DNA of 64,000 bases from Terriglobus roseus (GCF_900105625.1 NZ_FNSD01000001.1:248001-312000); one strand, 5' to 3'; positions 50,614 through 60,003 are shown, counted from the stretch's first letter. Numbers and translations: made by a program. The notes: generated by a model not told the origin, from the letters alone.

Positions 50614-51496
50614 AGAGATCTTTCTTTTCGGGCAGAGATTCCTGCCGTTGTACGGGTGCCTGCAGTGCTATCGAAGAACTGGGGCAAAACGGATAAGATA
50701 CCGACCGCTGGAGTTCCTCCGCCATCGCGGCAGCCCGAATCAGCCGTTCCGTCGGACGCCGCGATCTCATCCATTGCAAGAGGAAAAACACCATGAAGCG
50801 TGGGTTGTGCTTGAGATAGCGATGCGCCAACCGACGCGGTTCTGAGGCTAGTCGGAAGACCCATTCCAGACCACTGCGCATCATCCATCGCGGTGCTTGA
50901 GGCTTGGTTCCCGCAAGAAAATCGAAAGCTGCACCCACCGCCAGCAGCACCATCTGGAACTTCCCTCGGTGATCGAAGATCCACTGTTCCTGCTTGGGGC
51001 ATCCAAGACCGATGAAGAGCATCCGCGCACCCGACTCTGCGAGTTTGCGGACCACTTCCGTATCTTCTTCAGGGCTCAGCGCCCGAAACGGGGGTGAGAT
51101 CGCGCAGCGCACATCAATCCCCTGAAAGCGCTCCTCCACGACCTTCACCAAGGTCTGCAGCGTATCCTCCCGGCCGCCATAAAAGGCAATCGGTACATGC
51201 TCGTCCCGTGCTGCTTCCAGCAAAACTACCGTTGCATCCGGGCCGTAAACTCGCGCTGCCTTGCGGTGCCCAAGCGCGCGCAAGCCCCATACGATGGGCA
51301 TGCCGTCTGGATTGACAAGATCGGCGGAATTCATACTCGTGCGGAAACCGGGGTTGTCCCACGCCTCCATCACCATATGAACGTTGGCGAATACTACCTC
51401 GCGGGGTTCACCCTTCTGGGCCCACGCGATACAACGCGCAGCCGTATCCGCACAACTGCTCACAGCGACATTCACGCCGAGTATCTGGTTCACCAT
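50603..51496 (-). CDS. WecG/TagA/CpsF glycosyltransferase (GT26)
   Basis: A 297-residue GT26 protein. Family motifs are EVVFANVHMVMEAWDNPGFR, LVNPDGMPIVWGLRALGH, the catalytic-site region ERFQGIDVRCAISPPF, ARMLFIGLGCPKQEQWIFDH and AVGAAFDFLAGTKPQAPRWM. These enzymes transfer ManNAcA, ManNAc or glucose to undecaprenyl-diphospho-sugar, usually as the second step after initiation, which matches its place next to the WcaJ-type initiating transferase. It lies 44 bp downstream of the dehydratase gene and overlaps the kinase start by 11 nt. Donor uncertain. Confidence 0.92.
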   Translation of the reverse strand: MVNQILGVNVAVSSCADTAARCIAWAQKGEPREVVFANVHMVMEAWDNPGFRTSMNSADLVNPDGMPIVWGLRALGHRKAARVYGPDATVVLLEAARDEHVPIAFYGGREDTLQTLVKVVEERFQGIDVRCAISPPFRALSPEEDTEVVRKLAESGARMLFIGLGCPKQEQWIFDHRGKFQMVLLAVGAAFDFLAGTKPQAPRWMMRSGLEWVFRLASEPRRLAHRYLKHNPRFMVFFLLQWMRSRRPTERLIRAAAMAEELQRSVSYPFCPSSSIALQAPVQRQESLPEKKDLYAI

Positions 51497-51540
51497 TTCT
51501 GCTCCTCACATGCGCGCGATCAAGCAACAACAAAAGAACT

Positions 51541-52623
51541 TCAGTTCTCGTGATAAGCGAAGACGGGATAACCATGCCCTTTGACCAGAGCATCGCGTTG
51601 AGCGTGCTTCAGGTCTTCGGCGACCATCTCTTCCACCAACGCGCGGAAGCTCGTGGTTGGAACCCATCCAAGATCCCGCTTGGCCTTTGCGGGATCACCG
51701 AGCAGCGTCTCTACCTCGGTTGGGCGGTAGTAACGCGGGTCGATTGCAACCGCGAGGTTCCCAGCCTGGTCATAGCCGCGCTCATCTTCGCCGCTACCTT
51801 CCCAACGAATCGCCAGATCCAGGAAGTGCGCCGCCATCTCCACGAACTCGCGGACGGAGTGTTGCTCGCCGGTAGCGATTACATAATCGCTTGGGGTCTC
51901 CTGCTGCAACATGCGCCACTGCATCTCCACGTAATCGCGGGCATGCCCCCAATCGCGCAGAGCATCGATGTTGCCCAGGTAAAGAGTGTCCTGCAGACCC
52001 ATCTTGATGCGGGCCAGGGCCCGTGTGATCTTGCGAGTGACAAAGGTCTCCCCACGCATCGGCGACTCGTGATTGAAGAGAATGCCATTGCACGCATACA
52101 TGCCGTAGGCCTCTCGATAGTTCACCGTGATCCAGTAGGCATAAAGCTTTGCCACCGCGTACGGCGAGCGCGGATAGAAAGGCGTGGTCTCTGTCTGAGG
52201 GATCTCCTGCACCAGGCCGTAGAGTTCGGAGGTTGACGCCTGGTAGAAACGCGTCACCTTCTCCAGACCACAGATGCGAATGGCTTCCAATAAGCGCAGC
52301 GTGCCCAAACCATCCGTATCCGCCGTATACTCTGGCGAATCGAATGACACCTTCACGTGGCTCTGCGCCCCGAGGTTATAAATCTCATCCGGCTGAACTT
52401 TTTGGACCAGTCGAATCAGGTTGCTCGAATCCGTCAGATCACCATGGTGAAGGATGAAGCGACGATCCTCGACGTGCGGATCTTCGTAGAGGTGGTCGAT
52501 GCGTTGCGTGTTGAAGACAGAGGCGCGACGTATGATGCCGTGTACCTCATAGCCTTTTTCAAGCAGAAGCTCCGCTAGATATGACCCGTCCTGTCCCGTG
52601 ACGCCAGTGATCAGTGCTTTCAT
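51541..52623 (-). CDS. gmd: GDP-mannose 4,6-dehydratase
   Basis: A 360-residue extended SDR enzyme, normal length for the family. It converts GDP-D-mannose to GDP-4-keto-6-deoxy-D-mannose with [24 protein letters not shown] is the Gly-x-x-Gly-x-x-Gly motif, [17 protein letters not shown] is specific to Gmd, [10 protein letters not shown] gives the catalytic Thr/Ser and Glu, [20 protein letters not shown] the Tyr-x-x-x-Lys pair, and [16 protein letters not shown] the GDP-mannose-binding segment. It is followed leftward by the GT26 gene. With GDP-fucose synthase at 56192 it forms the GDP-L-fucose pathway; the two genes are separated by about 3.5 kb and lie on opposite strands. Confidence 0.95.
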   Translation of the reverse strand: MKALITGVTGQDGSYLAELLLEKGYEVHGIIRRASVFNTQRIDHLYEDPHVEDRRFILHHGDLTDSSNLIRLVQKVQPDEIYNLGAQSHVKVSFDSPEYTADTDGLGTLRLLEAIRICGLEKVTRFYQASTSELYGLVQEIPQTETTPFYPRSPYAVAKLYAYWITVNYREAYGMYACNGILFNHESPMRGETFVTRKITRALARIKMGLQDTLYLGNIDALRDWGHARDYVEMQWRMLQQETPSDYVIATGEQHSVREFVEMAAHFLDLAIRWEGSGEDERGYDQAGNLAVAIDPRYYRPTEVETLLGDPAKAKRDLGWVPTTSFRALVEEMVAEDLKHAQRDALVKGHGYPVFAYHEN

Positions 52624-52698
52624 TTTGAATAAGCCCTCCAGGTTGGTAGAAGCTCTTCGGACACCACCACAGCAGATCGCCGCGCTAGGGTCGGACCT

Positions 52699-54171
52699 CT
52701 AGACGCCGCGCATGGCAAACATCACCGTGTGCAGCAAAAGGGCCACGTCCATAAAGAAATTGCGGTGACGTATGTAGTACGCGTCGTACTGAGGGTTTTC
52801 GTGGATCAGAAACGCTCGGTCTGCACTAAGCTGCCACAGCCCGGTAAGACCCGGAGTGACCTGCAGCCGCTGACGTTGCAGATCGCTGTAGCTCTCCACA
52901 ATGAATGGCATCTCGGGTCGCGGTCCCACGAGAGACATCTCTCCGCGAAAAATATTCAACAACTGGGGCAGCTCGTCCAGACTGGTGCGTCGCAGCCAAC
53001 GACCAACACGCGTCACACGCGGATCATGCGAGCTCTGGGGATGGAAACCATATTTCGGCGCGTCTATTCGCATGGAACGGAACTTGTAAAGGCAGAACGG
53101 AAAGCCATTCTTGCCGATGCGGTCCTGAGTAAAGAAGACGGGCCCAGCCGAATCAAGCCGAATCGCGAGGGCTATCGCAGCCCATAAGGGCAACAGGAGA
53201 ACAAGCATTACCGCTGACAACGAAAGGTCAAAGACGCGCTTGCCGAGGTCGTAGCTGCGCCTCGCCGATGGCGCAGCAAGTGACGATATCAGTAGCCCAT
53301 CGACATCCACGTAACCGGCGGACATCTCAGCCCCGCAGTTCAGAGCGGGCACAAGCGAAACGTTGCATCCCTCTGCAAAAGCCTCGGCGGCCGCTTGGTC
53401 GCGTTGCCTGCAATCAATCGAAGGAATACCGATCAGTAGAAGAGTTGCATTGAAACTGCGAATGAGATCGCGAGTCACTGGCCCCCGCGTGATTCGTAGA
53501 CTATGCTGCCGGCGATATCCCGAGTCATATACCGGCACATCGGCTAACCGCTCATCATCGTCAATGATCGCTACGGGCTGCAGGCCAAGCTTGGGAGAAT
53601 GTACCAGCGCAGAGAAGATTCTGCGTCCAGTCGCTCCGCCGCCATAGATGATGACATTTTGTATGCCGTATCCGCGGGCGTGCATCGTCCGCACCAGATG
53701 CACTTTCAATTGCTTCACGCAGGCAAGTGCAAGTGGTACCATCACGACCGCTCCGGCAAGAACTGCGCGGGATAGCTGGTGTGCCCACAAGAAGTTGAGG
53801 AAGAACACCGTGCTGAACGCCATCACCGAAACGCGAAGCACTCGCTCTGTCTCGCGAATGCCCAGCAAACTGCTCGCCGGCGCATACGCCCCATCCCGAT
53901 CCAGAAGCACAACGTACATTACCGCGAACGCCACCGTCGCGATGATCAATTCCTCGAGTCTGTATTGAACAGTCTTACCGATGTGCAGCTTCTGGTAGAG
54001 CCAGTACGAGAAGAGGACAGCGAAAGCGATCGTGGTGAGGTCCACCAGCACCTCAACCAACGTCATCGCGCTCACAAAGCGCTGACGACTCCAGAGCACC
54101 GTGTCGGCCAGCTTTGGATTCACTGATGCCGTTAAGGAGAATGCGGGAACTCGAGCTCTTATGCTTTCCAT
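52699..54171 (-). CDS. Undecaprenyl-phosphate sugar phosphotransferase (WcaJ/exopolysaccharide type)
   Basis: A 490-residue membrane enzyme that starts the repeat unit by moving a sugar-1-phosphate, often glucose, from its nucleotide to undecaprenyl phosphate. N-terminal membrane segments (about residues 38-60, 75-95, 112-130, 135-150) are followed by a CoA-binding-like cytosolic domain (VIIYGGGATGRRIFSALV). The C-terminal catalytic domain has KRVFDLSLSAVMLVLLLPL, FRSMRIDAPKYGF, LDELPQLLNIFRGEMSLVGP, then RPE, and VTPGLTGLWQLS. It is the second gene after the antiterminator (114 bp gap), the expected place for the initiating step. Confidence 0.94.
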   Translation of the reverse strand: MESIRARVPAFSLTASVNPKLADTVLWSRQRFVSAMTLVEVLVDLTTIAFAVLFSYWLYQKLHIGKTVQYRLEELIIATVAFAVMYVVLLDRDGAYAPASSLLGIRETERVLRVSVMAFSTVFFLNFLWAHQLSRAVLAGAVVMVPLALACVKQLKVHLVRTMHARGYGIQNVIIYGGGATGRRIFSALVHSPKLGLQPVAIIDDDERLADVPVYDSGYRRQHSLRITRGPVTRDLIRSFNATLLLIGIPSIDCRQRDQAAAEAFAEGCNVSLVPALNCGAEMSAGYVDVDGLLISSLAAPSARRSYDLGKRVFDLSLSAVMLVLLLPLWAAIALAIRLDSAGPVFFTQDRIGKNGFPFCLYKFRSMRIDAPKYGFHPQSSHDPRVTRVGRWLRRTSLDELPQLLNIFRGEMSLVGPRPEMPFIVESYSDLQRQRLQVTPGLTGLWQLSADRAFLIHENPQYDAYYIRHRNFFMDVALLLHTVMFAMRGV

Positions 54172-54285
54172 CGAGACCTCACGAATGAGTCAGTATGCGA
54201 CGGGTCCACCGCGCCCCCGTGTGGGTAACGCGAAGTGATTGCAAGCTCCTGCTGCTTGAAAGAGAAGACTGGGAAGAAAGGGCGC

Positions 54286-54819
54286 CTACTTCACTGGCGT
54301 GGACAGAGCTTCAAGATCAGCCTCATCCACTTCCACCGAGATGCTTTGTTGAATGAGTTCCACCGAGATCACTACGCGGAGCTCATTCTTTTTACGGATC
54401 AGAAGGCCTTCATAACCGAAAAGCGGTCCACGCTTTATCCGAACGTTTTCGCCGATCGCAAGGTACGGCTGCGGCTCTACCGACCGCATTTCGAGACCGG
54501 CACGCAGGAGATCGATCTCGGTGTCTGGAATCGAAAGCGACTGCCGACGGTTACCGACAATTGACAGCACTCCGGGGATGCCCAGAATCGAACCCCGTTG
54601 AGATTGCCGAATACGCGCAAACACATACGTTGGAAACAACGGGAGTTCCAGGACTACCGGCACTCTCTTCTTCCATTCCCGTTCTTGTTGATAGACCGGG
54701 AGAAAAGACTCAATCCGACGCAGGCCGATAAGTTCGGCAACGCGCTTTTCGTGACGAGGCAACGTACATACTGCAAACCACCGGAGAACATCGGATTCGC
54801 CTCTATCATCGAGAGTCAT
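54286..54819 (-). CDS. UpxY/LoaP-type NusG-like transcription antiterminator
   Basis: A 177-residue NusG paralogue. The ATG at 54819 lies 8 nt after GGAGGG; a longer frame to 54990 has no NusG character. The NGN domain is clear: LRWFAVCTLPRHEKRVAELI, RIESFLPVYQQEREWKKRVP and LPLFPTYVFARI. The KOW region is IGENVRIKRGPLFGYEGLL. Relatives (UpxY in Bacteroides, RfaH, LoaP) travel with RNA polymerase and allow it to read through long polysaccharide operons. It is the first gene of the leftward locus, exactly where such a factor is expected, and probably enables a transcript of 18 kb or more. Confidence 0.92.
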   Translation of the reverse strand: MTLDDRGESDVLRWFAVCTLPRHEKRVAELIGLRRIESFLPVYQQEREWKKRVPVVLELPLFPTYVFARIRQSQRGSILGIPGVLSIVGNRRQSLSIPDTEIDLLRAGLEMRSVEPQPYLAIGENVRIKRGPLFGYEGLLIRKKNELRVVISVELIQQSISVEVDEADLEALSTPVK

Positions 54820-55334
54820 TGACAGAACCCTCCGTGGGTAGATACGAGCTATTGAGATACAGTCAGGGCTTGCAGTCGAACTCCCGCATCTTCGGGCAAG
54901 GCTTCGCCAGGCTTGCTCGGCAGTGCATCTACCGTTCGCTATCGTGAGCCGCATCGGAGATCCATAGCCGCAGACCTCGCGGTGCTGCACCTGGGGCCAA
55001 GCGCCTGTACCTGTCGATCTGCACCAGTTTTGAGTGAAGCAAAAACGAGGAAGTATTCCCGGATCATCAAAAGTTCAGCTCTATGTCGCGGAGAGAGCGT
55101 TTCAACCCTGCGCTGAGGCTAAGTTTCTTGGTGTCCTGCTACAAGAGGAGAAATGTCTTTGAGAATATCTTCTCTAGTTCGGCACCCACCGGTGGTGGCA
55201 CCGGGCGTGCAGCTCACAGGATCGATCCCGCTGTACATGAACGATGTCTTTGATCAGTGGAGACACGCGCAGCGCGCCGCCTACCCAGACGTTAATACAC
55301 CGAGGAGACGAGCGATCATGATCGCCGGGTCGTG
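54820..55334. other. Upstream region of the polysaccharide operon
   Basis: About 515 bp between the antiterminator start and the XRE regulator's stop. It should contain the main leftward promoter and any antitermination signal, but I find no consensus -35/-10 pair and no ops-like GGCGGTAG. A 61-codon plus-strand frame at 55153-55338 has a GAGGAG only 2 nt before its ATG and ends at the XRE stop; its peptide has no recognised domain, so I leave it unannotated. CCACCGGTGG near 55184 is a short palindrome. Confidence 0.4.
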
Positions 55335-55691
55335 CTAGATATCGCGTAAGAGTTCCGAGAGAGGCATTTTAAAGCCGACCGCGAATATCTCCAACGTTGT
55401 GAGACTTAGGGATTTATGGCCGCGTTCCAGCTCGCTAACATAGGAGCGGTCAATCCCGAAGCGATCCGCTAATTGTCGTTGAGTCAAATTGTGCTTCTTG
55501 CGAAGATCGCGTAGACGCATTCCCAAGCGAACCGTGACGGGAGTATGCATCTGCTTCGGCACAATAGCTAAGCGGGGGGCGGGCCGCGTCGCAACGCTCT
55601 GGGCAGAGGAACTGATCATGAGAGGGACCCGTAAGAGAAATGACGTTCCAGGTACAGGCACAGCAATTTTCAGTCGAGGCGGCCGTATCAT
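55335..55691 (-). CDS. XRE-family helix-turn-helix regulator
   Basis: About 118 residues, depending on start. ATGs at 55691, 55619 and 55550 are all possible and none has a good ribosome site. The C-terminal 65 residues form a clear Cro/CI-type HTH: RLRDLRKKHNLTQRQLADRF, IDRSYVSELERGHKSLS and LTTLEIFAVGFKMPLSELLR. The N-terminal 50 residues have no recognised domain and may not be translated. It lies upstream of the antiterminator on the same strand (515 bp apart) and may control the locus. The CCCTATAGGG palindrome at 55971-55980, upstream of this gene, is a possible target; that is speculation. Confidence 0.75.
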   Translation of the reverse strand: MIRPPRLKIAVPVPGTSFLLRVPLMISSSAQSVATRPAPRLAIVPKQMHTPVTVRLGMRLRDLRKKHNLTQRQLADRFGIDRSYVSELERGHKSLSLTTLEIFAVGFKMPLSELLRDI

Positions 55692-56191
55692 GCTCTGCTG
55701 AAGACGCCTACTACCCAAAGATATAAAACAGCTCCTTCGCGATTATGCAAGAGGTTCTCGAAAATGTGGATTGTAGCCTGCAGTTGCTAAGACCGAAAGC
55801 AGCCATAAGCATCACGAATTTGCATCAATGTGCCGAATTATCGCAAATAAGTCGCAGGCATCGAGGGATCACATCCAAGGACGCCAAGGATCTCATTGAG
55901 ATCAGGTAAGGGTCGAGATATTCATAAGATTCCGGTCCGAACTCCTAGAGAGATTACTGTCCGCATGATCTCCCTATAGGGGATCCAGCGGGTCCGCACC
56001 GGCTCCTCCGGGTATTTTTTTGCCGGACGCCTCATTTTCTGCTGGACGCCGCTTATTGTTGCGAGAGTGGCCAGTCCTATCGGTAATATGGGGCATTCAA
56101 TGGTGGAAATTCGATGTAAGAACACTTCTTGGGCGATCCCATGAAGGAACAGTGAATGGCGCGAAGGTTGAGATCTTTTGAGGAGAACAAG
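55692..56191. other. Divergent intergenic region with a palindrome
   Basis: About 500 bp between the XRE gene and GDP-fucose synthase. GATCTCCCTATAGGGGATC at 55967-55985 contains the perfect 10-bp palindrome CCCTATAGGG flanked by GATC on both sides, a candidate operator. A 273-codon minus-strand frame (55922-56743) overlaps the synthase gene antisense and is not supported. A GGGTATTTTTTTGCC run occurs near 56010. Confidence 0.4.
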
Positions 56192-57166
56192 ATGTCTGGA
56201 TACATGCCGGTTGACGCACCGATTTTCATTGCGGGCCATCGCGGCCTGGTAGGTTCTGCGATTGGGCGTGAACTGCGAAGGCTGGGTTACACGAATCTGT
56301 TGACGCGGTCTCGTGCAGAGTTGGACCTGTTGCATGCTGACTCTGTTGCCGACTTCTTTTTGAAGGAGCGACCGAAGTTCGTCGTGCTGGCTGCGGCGAA
56401 GGTTGGCGGCATTCTGGCGAACAACAGCTATCCGGCAGATTTCATAAGGCAGAACCTGGCGATTCAGAGCAACATCATCGAAGCGAGCTACGCGAATGGC
56501 GTCGACCGCCTGTTGTTCCTTGGGTCGAGCTGTATCTATCCGAAGATGGCGCCACAGCCGATGCCGGAGAGCTGCCTGCTGACCGGGCCGCTGGAGCCCA
56601 CCAACCGACCCTACGCGCTGGCAAAGATCGCCGGCATCGAGATGTGCTGGTCGTTCAATCGGCAGTACGGCACCCGTTACCTGGCGGCGATGCCGACCAA
56701 CCTCTACGGGCCGAACGACAACTTCGACCTCAACACATCGCACGTCCTGCCCGCGCTGATGCGCAAGACGGCGAAGGCCATTGCAGAGGGTGCGCCAGAG
56801 GTCGAGGTGTGGGGCAGCGGAACGCCGAAGCGCGAACTGCTGTACTCCGACGACCTGGCCGAGGCATGCGTCTACCTGCTGAATCTGTCCCAGGAGAAGT
56901 ACAGCACGCTGCTGCGTGACGACGTTCCGCCGCTGATCAATATCGGCACCGGCGAAGATGTAACGATTCGTGAACTGGCCGAAACTGTTGCTCGTGTCCT
57001 CGGGTTCAAAGGAGTGCTACGCTTCGATCCCTCAAAGCCAGACGGTACACCGCGAAAGCTGATGGACGTAAGCCTCATCCACGCGCTTGGCTGGCAACAC
57101 AGCGTCGCACTGGAAGAAGGGATCAAGCGTACGTGGGAGGCCGTCCAAGGTGAAATCGGAAACTGA
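56192..57166 (+). CDS. fcl: GDP-L-fucose synthase
   Basis: A 324-residue epimerase/reductase that turns GDP-4-keto-6-deoxymannose into GDP-L-fucose with NADPH. The ATG at 56192 follows GAGGAG at good spacing; an ATG at 56156 lacks one. APIFIAGHRGLVGSAIGREL is the Fcl nucleotide-binding motif, LAAAKVGGILANNSYPADF is family-specific, FLGSSCIYPKMAPQPMPE carries catalytic Ser and Cys, and NRPYALAKIAGIEM the Tyr-x-x-x-Lys. Length and order match Escherichia coli Fcl. It is the only polysaccharide gene on the plus strand at this end and is apart from gmd, so it has its own promoter. Confidence 0.95.
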   Translation: MSGYMPVDAPIFIAGHRGLVGSAIGRELRRLGYTNLLTRSRAELDLLHADSVADFFLKERPKFVVLAAAKVGGILANNSYPADFIRQNLAIQSNIIEASYANGVDRLLFLGSSCIYPKMAPQPMPESCLLTGPLEPTNRPYALAKIAGIEMCWSFNRQYGTRYLAAMPTNLYGPNDNFDLNTSHVLPALMRKTAKAIAEGAPEVEVWGSGTPKRELLYSDDLAEACVYLLNLSQEKYSTLLRDDVPPLINIGTGEDVTIRELAETVARVLGFKGVLRFDPSKPDGTPRKLMDVSLIHALGWQHSVALEEGIKRTWEAVQGEIGN

Positions 57167-57381
57167 TACAACGGCAAAGGAAACAGTGGATGGGGCCGCC
57201 TTGCTATATCGGTTTCCGCGATGCAGTAGTCATAGACTACAGTCGACAGCCTTAAGGATTCAGAAGATTTGAAGGCAAGACATGGATGCTACCTTTCGTT
57301 ATCTGATGCATATCCATTTCGTAAGATCAGCGACGAGTCAATCTGCTTCGCATGGTCGCCCGAAACCGCCCCGTACATCGA

Positions 57382-58908
57382 TCAGTGGGCGGTTGAATCG
57401 GTCTGATAACCATCAGTCAGCGTCTTCAAAAATGAAACGATCGCAGCTTCTTCCTGTGGACTCAGACCGAGGTCTCCCAACTGCTTCTTATTCACGTTTA
57501 CAGAGCTCTCCGGCGGTGGCCAGCATGAGAGTTTTTCGCCCGGATGTTCGGGCGTGCAGATGGGCAGGACATCGCGGGTGTTATAGAAATGAACTACTTC
57601 CTGCAAACTCTTGAAGTATCCGTTATGCATGTAGGCCTTCACGAATTCCGGCGAAGGGCGCATGTCGACGTTGCGTAAGGTCGGGACCTGGAATTTGCTC
57701 TCAAACTGAGTGGCTAGCGGGGTCCAGGATGAATCCGGGTTGGACTGTCCGCTCAGGCTCCTTGACTTTCGTAGAAATCCCCCGACACCTGGATCGACGT
57801 ACCGCTGTCCGTCTGGGTTGGGCTTATAGCCCAAAGCGTCTGTTCCGCCTTCGAAGTAAATCTGCAAGTCGGGATTTCGGGGTACGCCGAGATTCGAAGC
57901 GGTGAAATCCGTGAACAAAGGTTCTTCTCCTGGGCCACCGTCACGGTGGCAGGCGTTGCACTGCGCCTTCCCGCGGAAGAGCGAGTAGCCAAGAGCTTCC
58001 TGCGCGGTGAACTTCGCTCTCCCGGTCTGGACGAAGTCATACTTCGATGTAAATGGGCTCACTTCTGGAGAGATTTCATAAGCGGAGATCGCGAGGGCAA
58101 AGCCATCGTAGGCTCGATCGGCCCGGGCACGATCCGAGTTGTTAAGGTGCACGGGGTAAGGGTCGCTCCCGGGCGCGGGCGCGGGCGTTGAACACACGCG
58201 TTCGACATTCGCGGGCCAACGGATCGAGAAGGAGTCCTGGCCCCACACGGTCTCAAAGAGTCGCCTGTAGCTGGCCTGCGAGAGACGATAGACCAGGCAT
58301 GCCGAGTCGGGTAAGCCCATCTCGACGGGGTTAGTCGGCGGTGCCTGGGCCTGCTCCGCATTGGGGCTTTGCAGGCGATACCCGCTCGCCCTCATATCCC
58401 AGAAGTTGCCACCGACAAGGTCGCCTTGCAGGGCATCGTAGTGCAGAACGGGCGCATATGCAGCGTACATATAGCTTTGCGGCTTGCGGTTGCTGAATCG
58501 GGCTCTTACCGAACCTGGATAGGCGATTGCGCTCTGATTCAAGGATTCGATGGGCCCCGTAAAGCCGGTATTTGGCGTATGACAGAAGCTGCAAGCTTCG
58601 TTCTTGTGAACGGACAGGTTCTTGTCGAAGATAAGCAGTTTTCCGAGGGTGCGTATCTGCCCTTGTCGATCGAGCGTGGTGATCGCTTTCTGATCGAAGG
58701 CTTTCTTTTCGATGTCGTCGATCTCAGCGACGACGCGAGCCACCTCCCTGTCGAAATTGGCGGGCATCTTTCCGCAACAAGGAGTCCCTTGCAGGCCTGT
58801 CGTTGACTGAGCGGTCCGCCGCGCTTTCTCTTGGTTCTTGGCGGCGACTGGAAACAACGCCACCGCGATCGCGGAGCAAAGCATCACCTTCCTGAATCTG
58901 AGTGTCAC
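57382..58908 (-). CDS. MauG-like dihaem cytochrome c peroxidase family protein
   Basis: A 508-residue exported protein. The signal peptide (MLCSAIAVALFPVAA) is followed by two c-type haem sites: EACSFCHTPNTGF (Cys106-x-x-Cys-His110) and AQCNACHRDGGPG (Cys317-x-x-Cys-His321). The layout, haem spacing and late motifs (QVPTLRNVDMRPSPEFVKAY, MHNGYFKSLQEVVHFYN) fit the MauG/CcpA family, which reduces peroxide or oxidises protein substrates in the periplasm. It is longer than classical CcpA (about 340 residues), with an insert rich in Pro/Ala between the haems. A GGGCGC hexanucleotide repeats about three times near 58170-58188 in a Pro-Ala stretch. The gene stands alone; substrate unknown. Confidence 0.92.
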   Translation of the reverse strand: MTLRFRKVMLCSAIAVALFPVAAKNQEKARRTAQSTTGLQGTPCCGKMPANFDREVARVVAEIDDIEKKAFDQKAITTLDRQGQIRTLGKLLIFDKNLSVHKNEACSFCHTPNTGFTGPIESLNQSAIAYPGSVRARFSNRKPQSYMYAAYAPVLHYDALQGDLVGGNFWDMRASGYRLQSPNAEQAQAPPTNPVEMGLPDSACLVYRLSQASYRRLFETVWGQDSFSIRWPANVERVCSTPAPAPGSDPYPVHLNNSDRARADRAYDGFALAISAYEISPEVSPFTSKYDFVQTGRAKFTAQEALGYSLFRGKAQCNACHRDGGPGEEPLFTDFTASNLGVPRNPDLQIYFEGGTDALGYKPNPDGQRYVDPGVGGFLRKSRSLSGQSNPDSSWTPLATQFESKFQVPTLRNVDMRPSPEFVKAYMHNGYFKSLQEVVHFYNTRDVLPICTPEHPGEKLSCWPPPESSVNVNKKQLGDLGLSPQEEAAIVSFLKTLTDGYQTDSTAH

Positions 58909-59172
58909 GATGTTCCTCTCTTATGGCGAACGCCATGACATCCTGCGTCGATCATGGAAGGGAGCTTAGCCCCTTCGCGGACCTTCTGCCTCCCCCTTTC
59001 GAGGAGTTCCGAGGCACCCATAACTTGCAATGACTTCGTTCTTACTTCACCCGATACTGAAAGCGGCGAGCCAGTCACCGCGGCGCCAAGAATGCTGGCC
59101 TGGTGATTCCGAATCAATACGGAACGACGGTTGTTTTATAGATAGGCGCAGATTCGCGCGAGGAGATTTGCA
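58909..59172. other. Divergent promoter region
   Basis: A 264-bp region between the leftward peroxidase and rightward SDR genes. No gene is supported and no clear operator is visible. GAGGAG lies 9 nt before the SDR start. Confidence 0.4.
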
Positions 59173-59970
59173 ATGAACATGCAGCTACAAGGAAAGACAG
59201 CCATCATCACCGGAGGCACAGGTGGTATCGGTTTTGCAATTGCTGCATCGCTCGCTGCCGAGGGCGCTGAGGTCACCATCACCGGGCGTACGCAGGAGTC
59301 GATCGACAAGGCTTTGGGCGAGTTAAGTGCTTCTGTCGGATCGGATGCCAAAGTGAAGGGACTTGCGGCGGATCTCGGAACGGCGGGCGGAGCCAGGACG
59401 CTTCTCTCAGCCCTTCCGGCGACCGACATTCTGGTGAATAACCTCGGCATCTATGAGGCCAAGGCGTTTGGCGACATCACAGACGAAGACTGGCTGCACC
59501 TGTTCGAAGTCAACGTGATGAGTGGCGTGCGAGCTTCGCGCGGCTATCTACCGGGCATGATCGGGAAGAATTGGGGACGCATCATCTTCATCGCCAGTGA
59601 GTCCGCGATCATGGTGCCGCAGGAGATGATTCACTACGGCATGACGAAGACGGCTCAACTCACCATCTCGCGCGGCCTGGCGGAGACCACCAAGGGCACC
59701 GGCGTTACTGTCAACGCAGTGCTTCCCGGCCCTACCCGGTCCGCGAACATCATGGAGTTTTTGCGTTCGGTCTCGGAGCATCCTGACGCTGGTGAAGCCG
59801 CTGTTGAGGCAGAGTTTTTCGATAAGTACCGTCCAACGTCGCTCCTGCATCGGCTGATTGAGTCGGAAGAGATCGCGCACCTTGTGACCTATCTTGCAAG
59901 TCCGCTCTCTTCGGCCACCAACGGTGCCGCACTTCGTGCCGAAGGCGGCCTTGTTCGCAGCATCGTCTAG
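59173..59970 (+). CDS. SDR-family oxidoreductase
   Basis: A 265-residue classical short-chain dehydrogenase. GAGGAGATTTGCA precedes the ATG. KTAIITGGTGGIGFAIAASL is the Thr-Gly-x3-Gly-x-Gly nucleotide motif, ILVNNLGIYEAKAF the Asn-Asn-x-Gly structural motif, and catalytic Ser, Tyr and Lys are in IASESAIM and IHYGMTKTAQ. VNAVLPGPTRSANIMEF is the post-catalytic loop. It reduces or oxidises a carbonyl/alcohol with NAD(P)H; the substrate is unknown. It is convergent with the acetolactate decarboxylase gene (33 bp apart), so a role in acetoin or diacetyl metabolism is possible but unproven. Confidence 0.9.
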   Translation: MNMQLQGKTAIITGGTGGIGFAIAASLAAEGAEVTITGRTQESIDKALGELSASVGSDAKVKGLAADLGTAGGARTLLSALPATDILVNNLGIYEAKAFGDITDEDWLHLFEVNVMSGVRASRGYLPGMIGKNWGRIIFIASESAIMVPQEMIHYGMTKTAQLTISRGLAETTKGTGVTVNAVLPGPTRSANIMEFLRSVSEHPDAGEAAVEAEFFDKYRPTSLLHRLIESEEIAHLVTYLASPLSSATNGAALRAEGGLVRSIV

Positions 59971-60003
59971 CGTCTTGAGGTGAGTAGTGGAACTTCCCTA
60001 TCC

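Noticed and set aside
55153-55338. A 61-codon plus-strand frame with GAGGAG near its ATG.
   Set aside because: The spacing of 2 nt is too short, the peptide has no recognisable feature, and it runs into the convergent XRE gene's stop.
55922-56743. A 273-codon minus-strand frame opposite GDP-fucose synthase.
   Set aside because: Antisense to a confidently identified gene and rich in Arg/Gln with no domain; a shadow frame.
58170-58190. GGGCGC repeats as a possible microsatellite.
   Set aside because: Only about three units, coding for Pro-Ala in an in-frame loop; ordinary low complexity.
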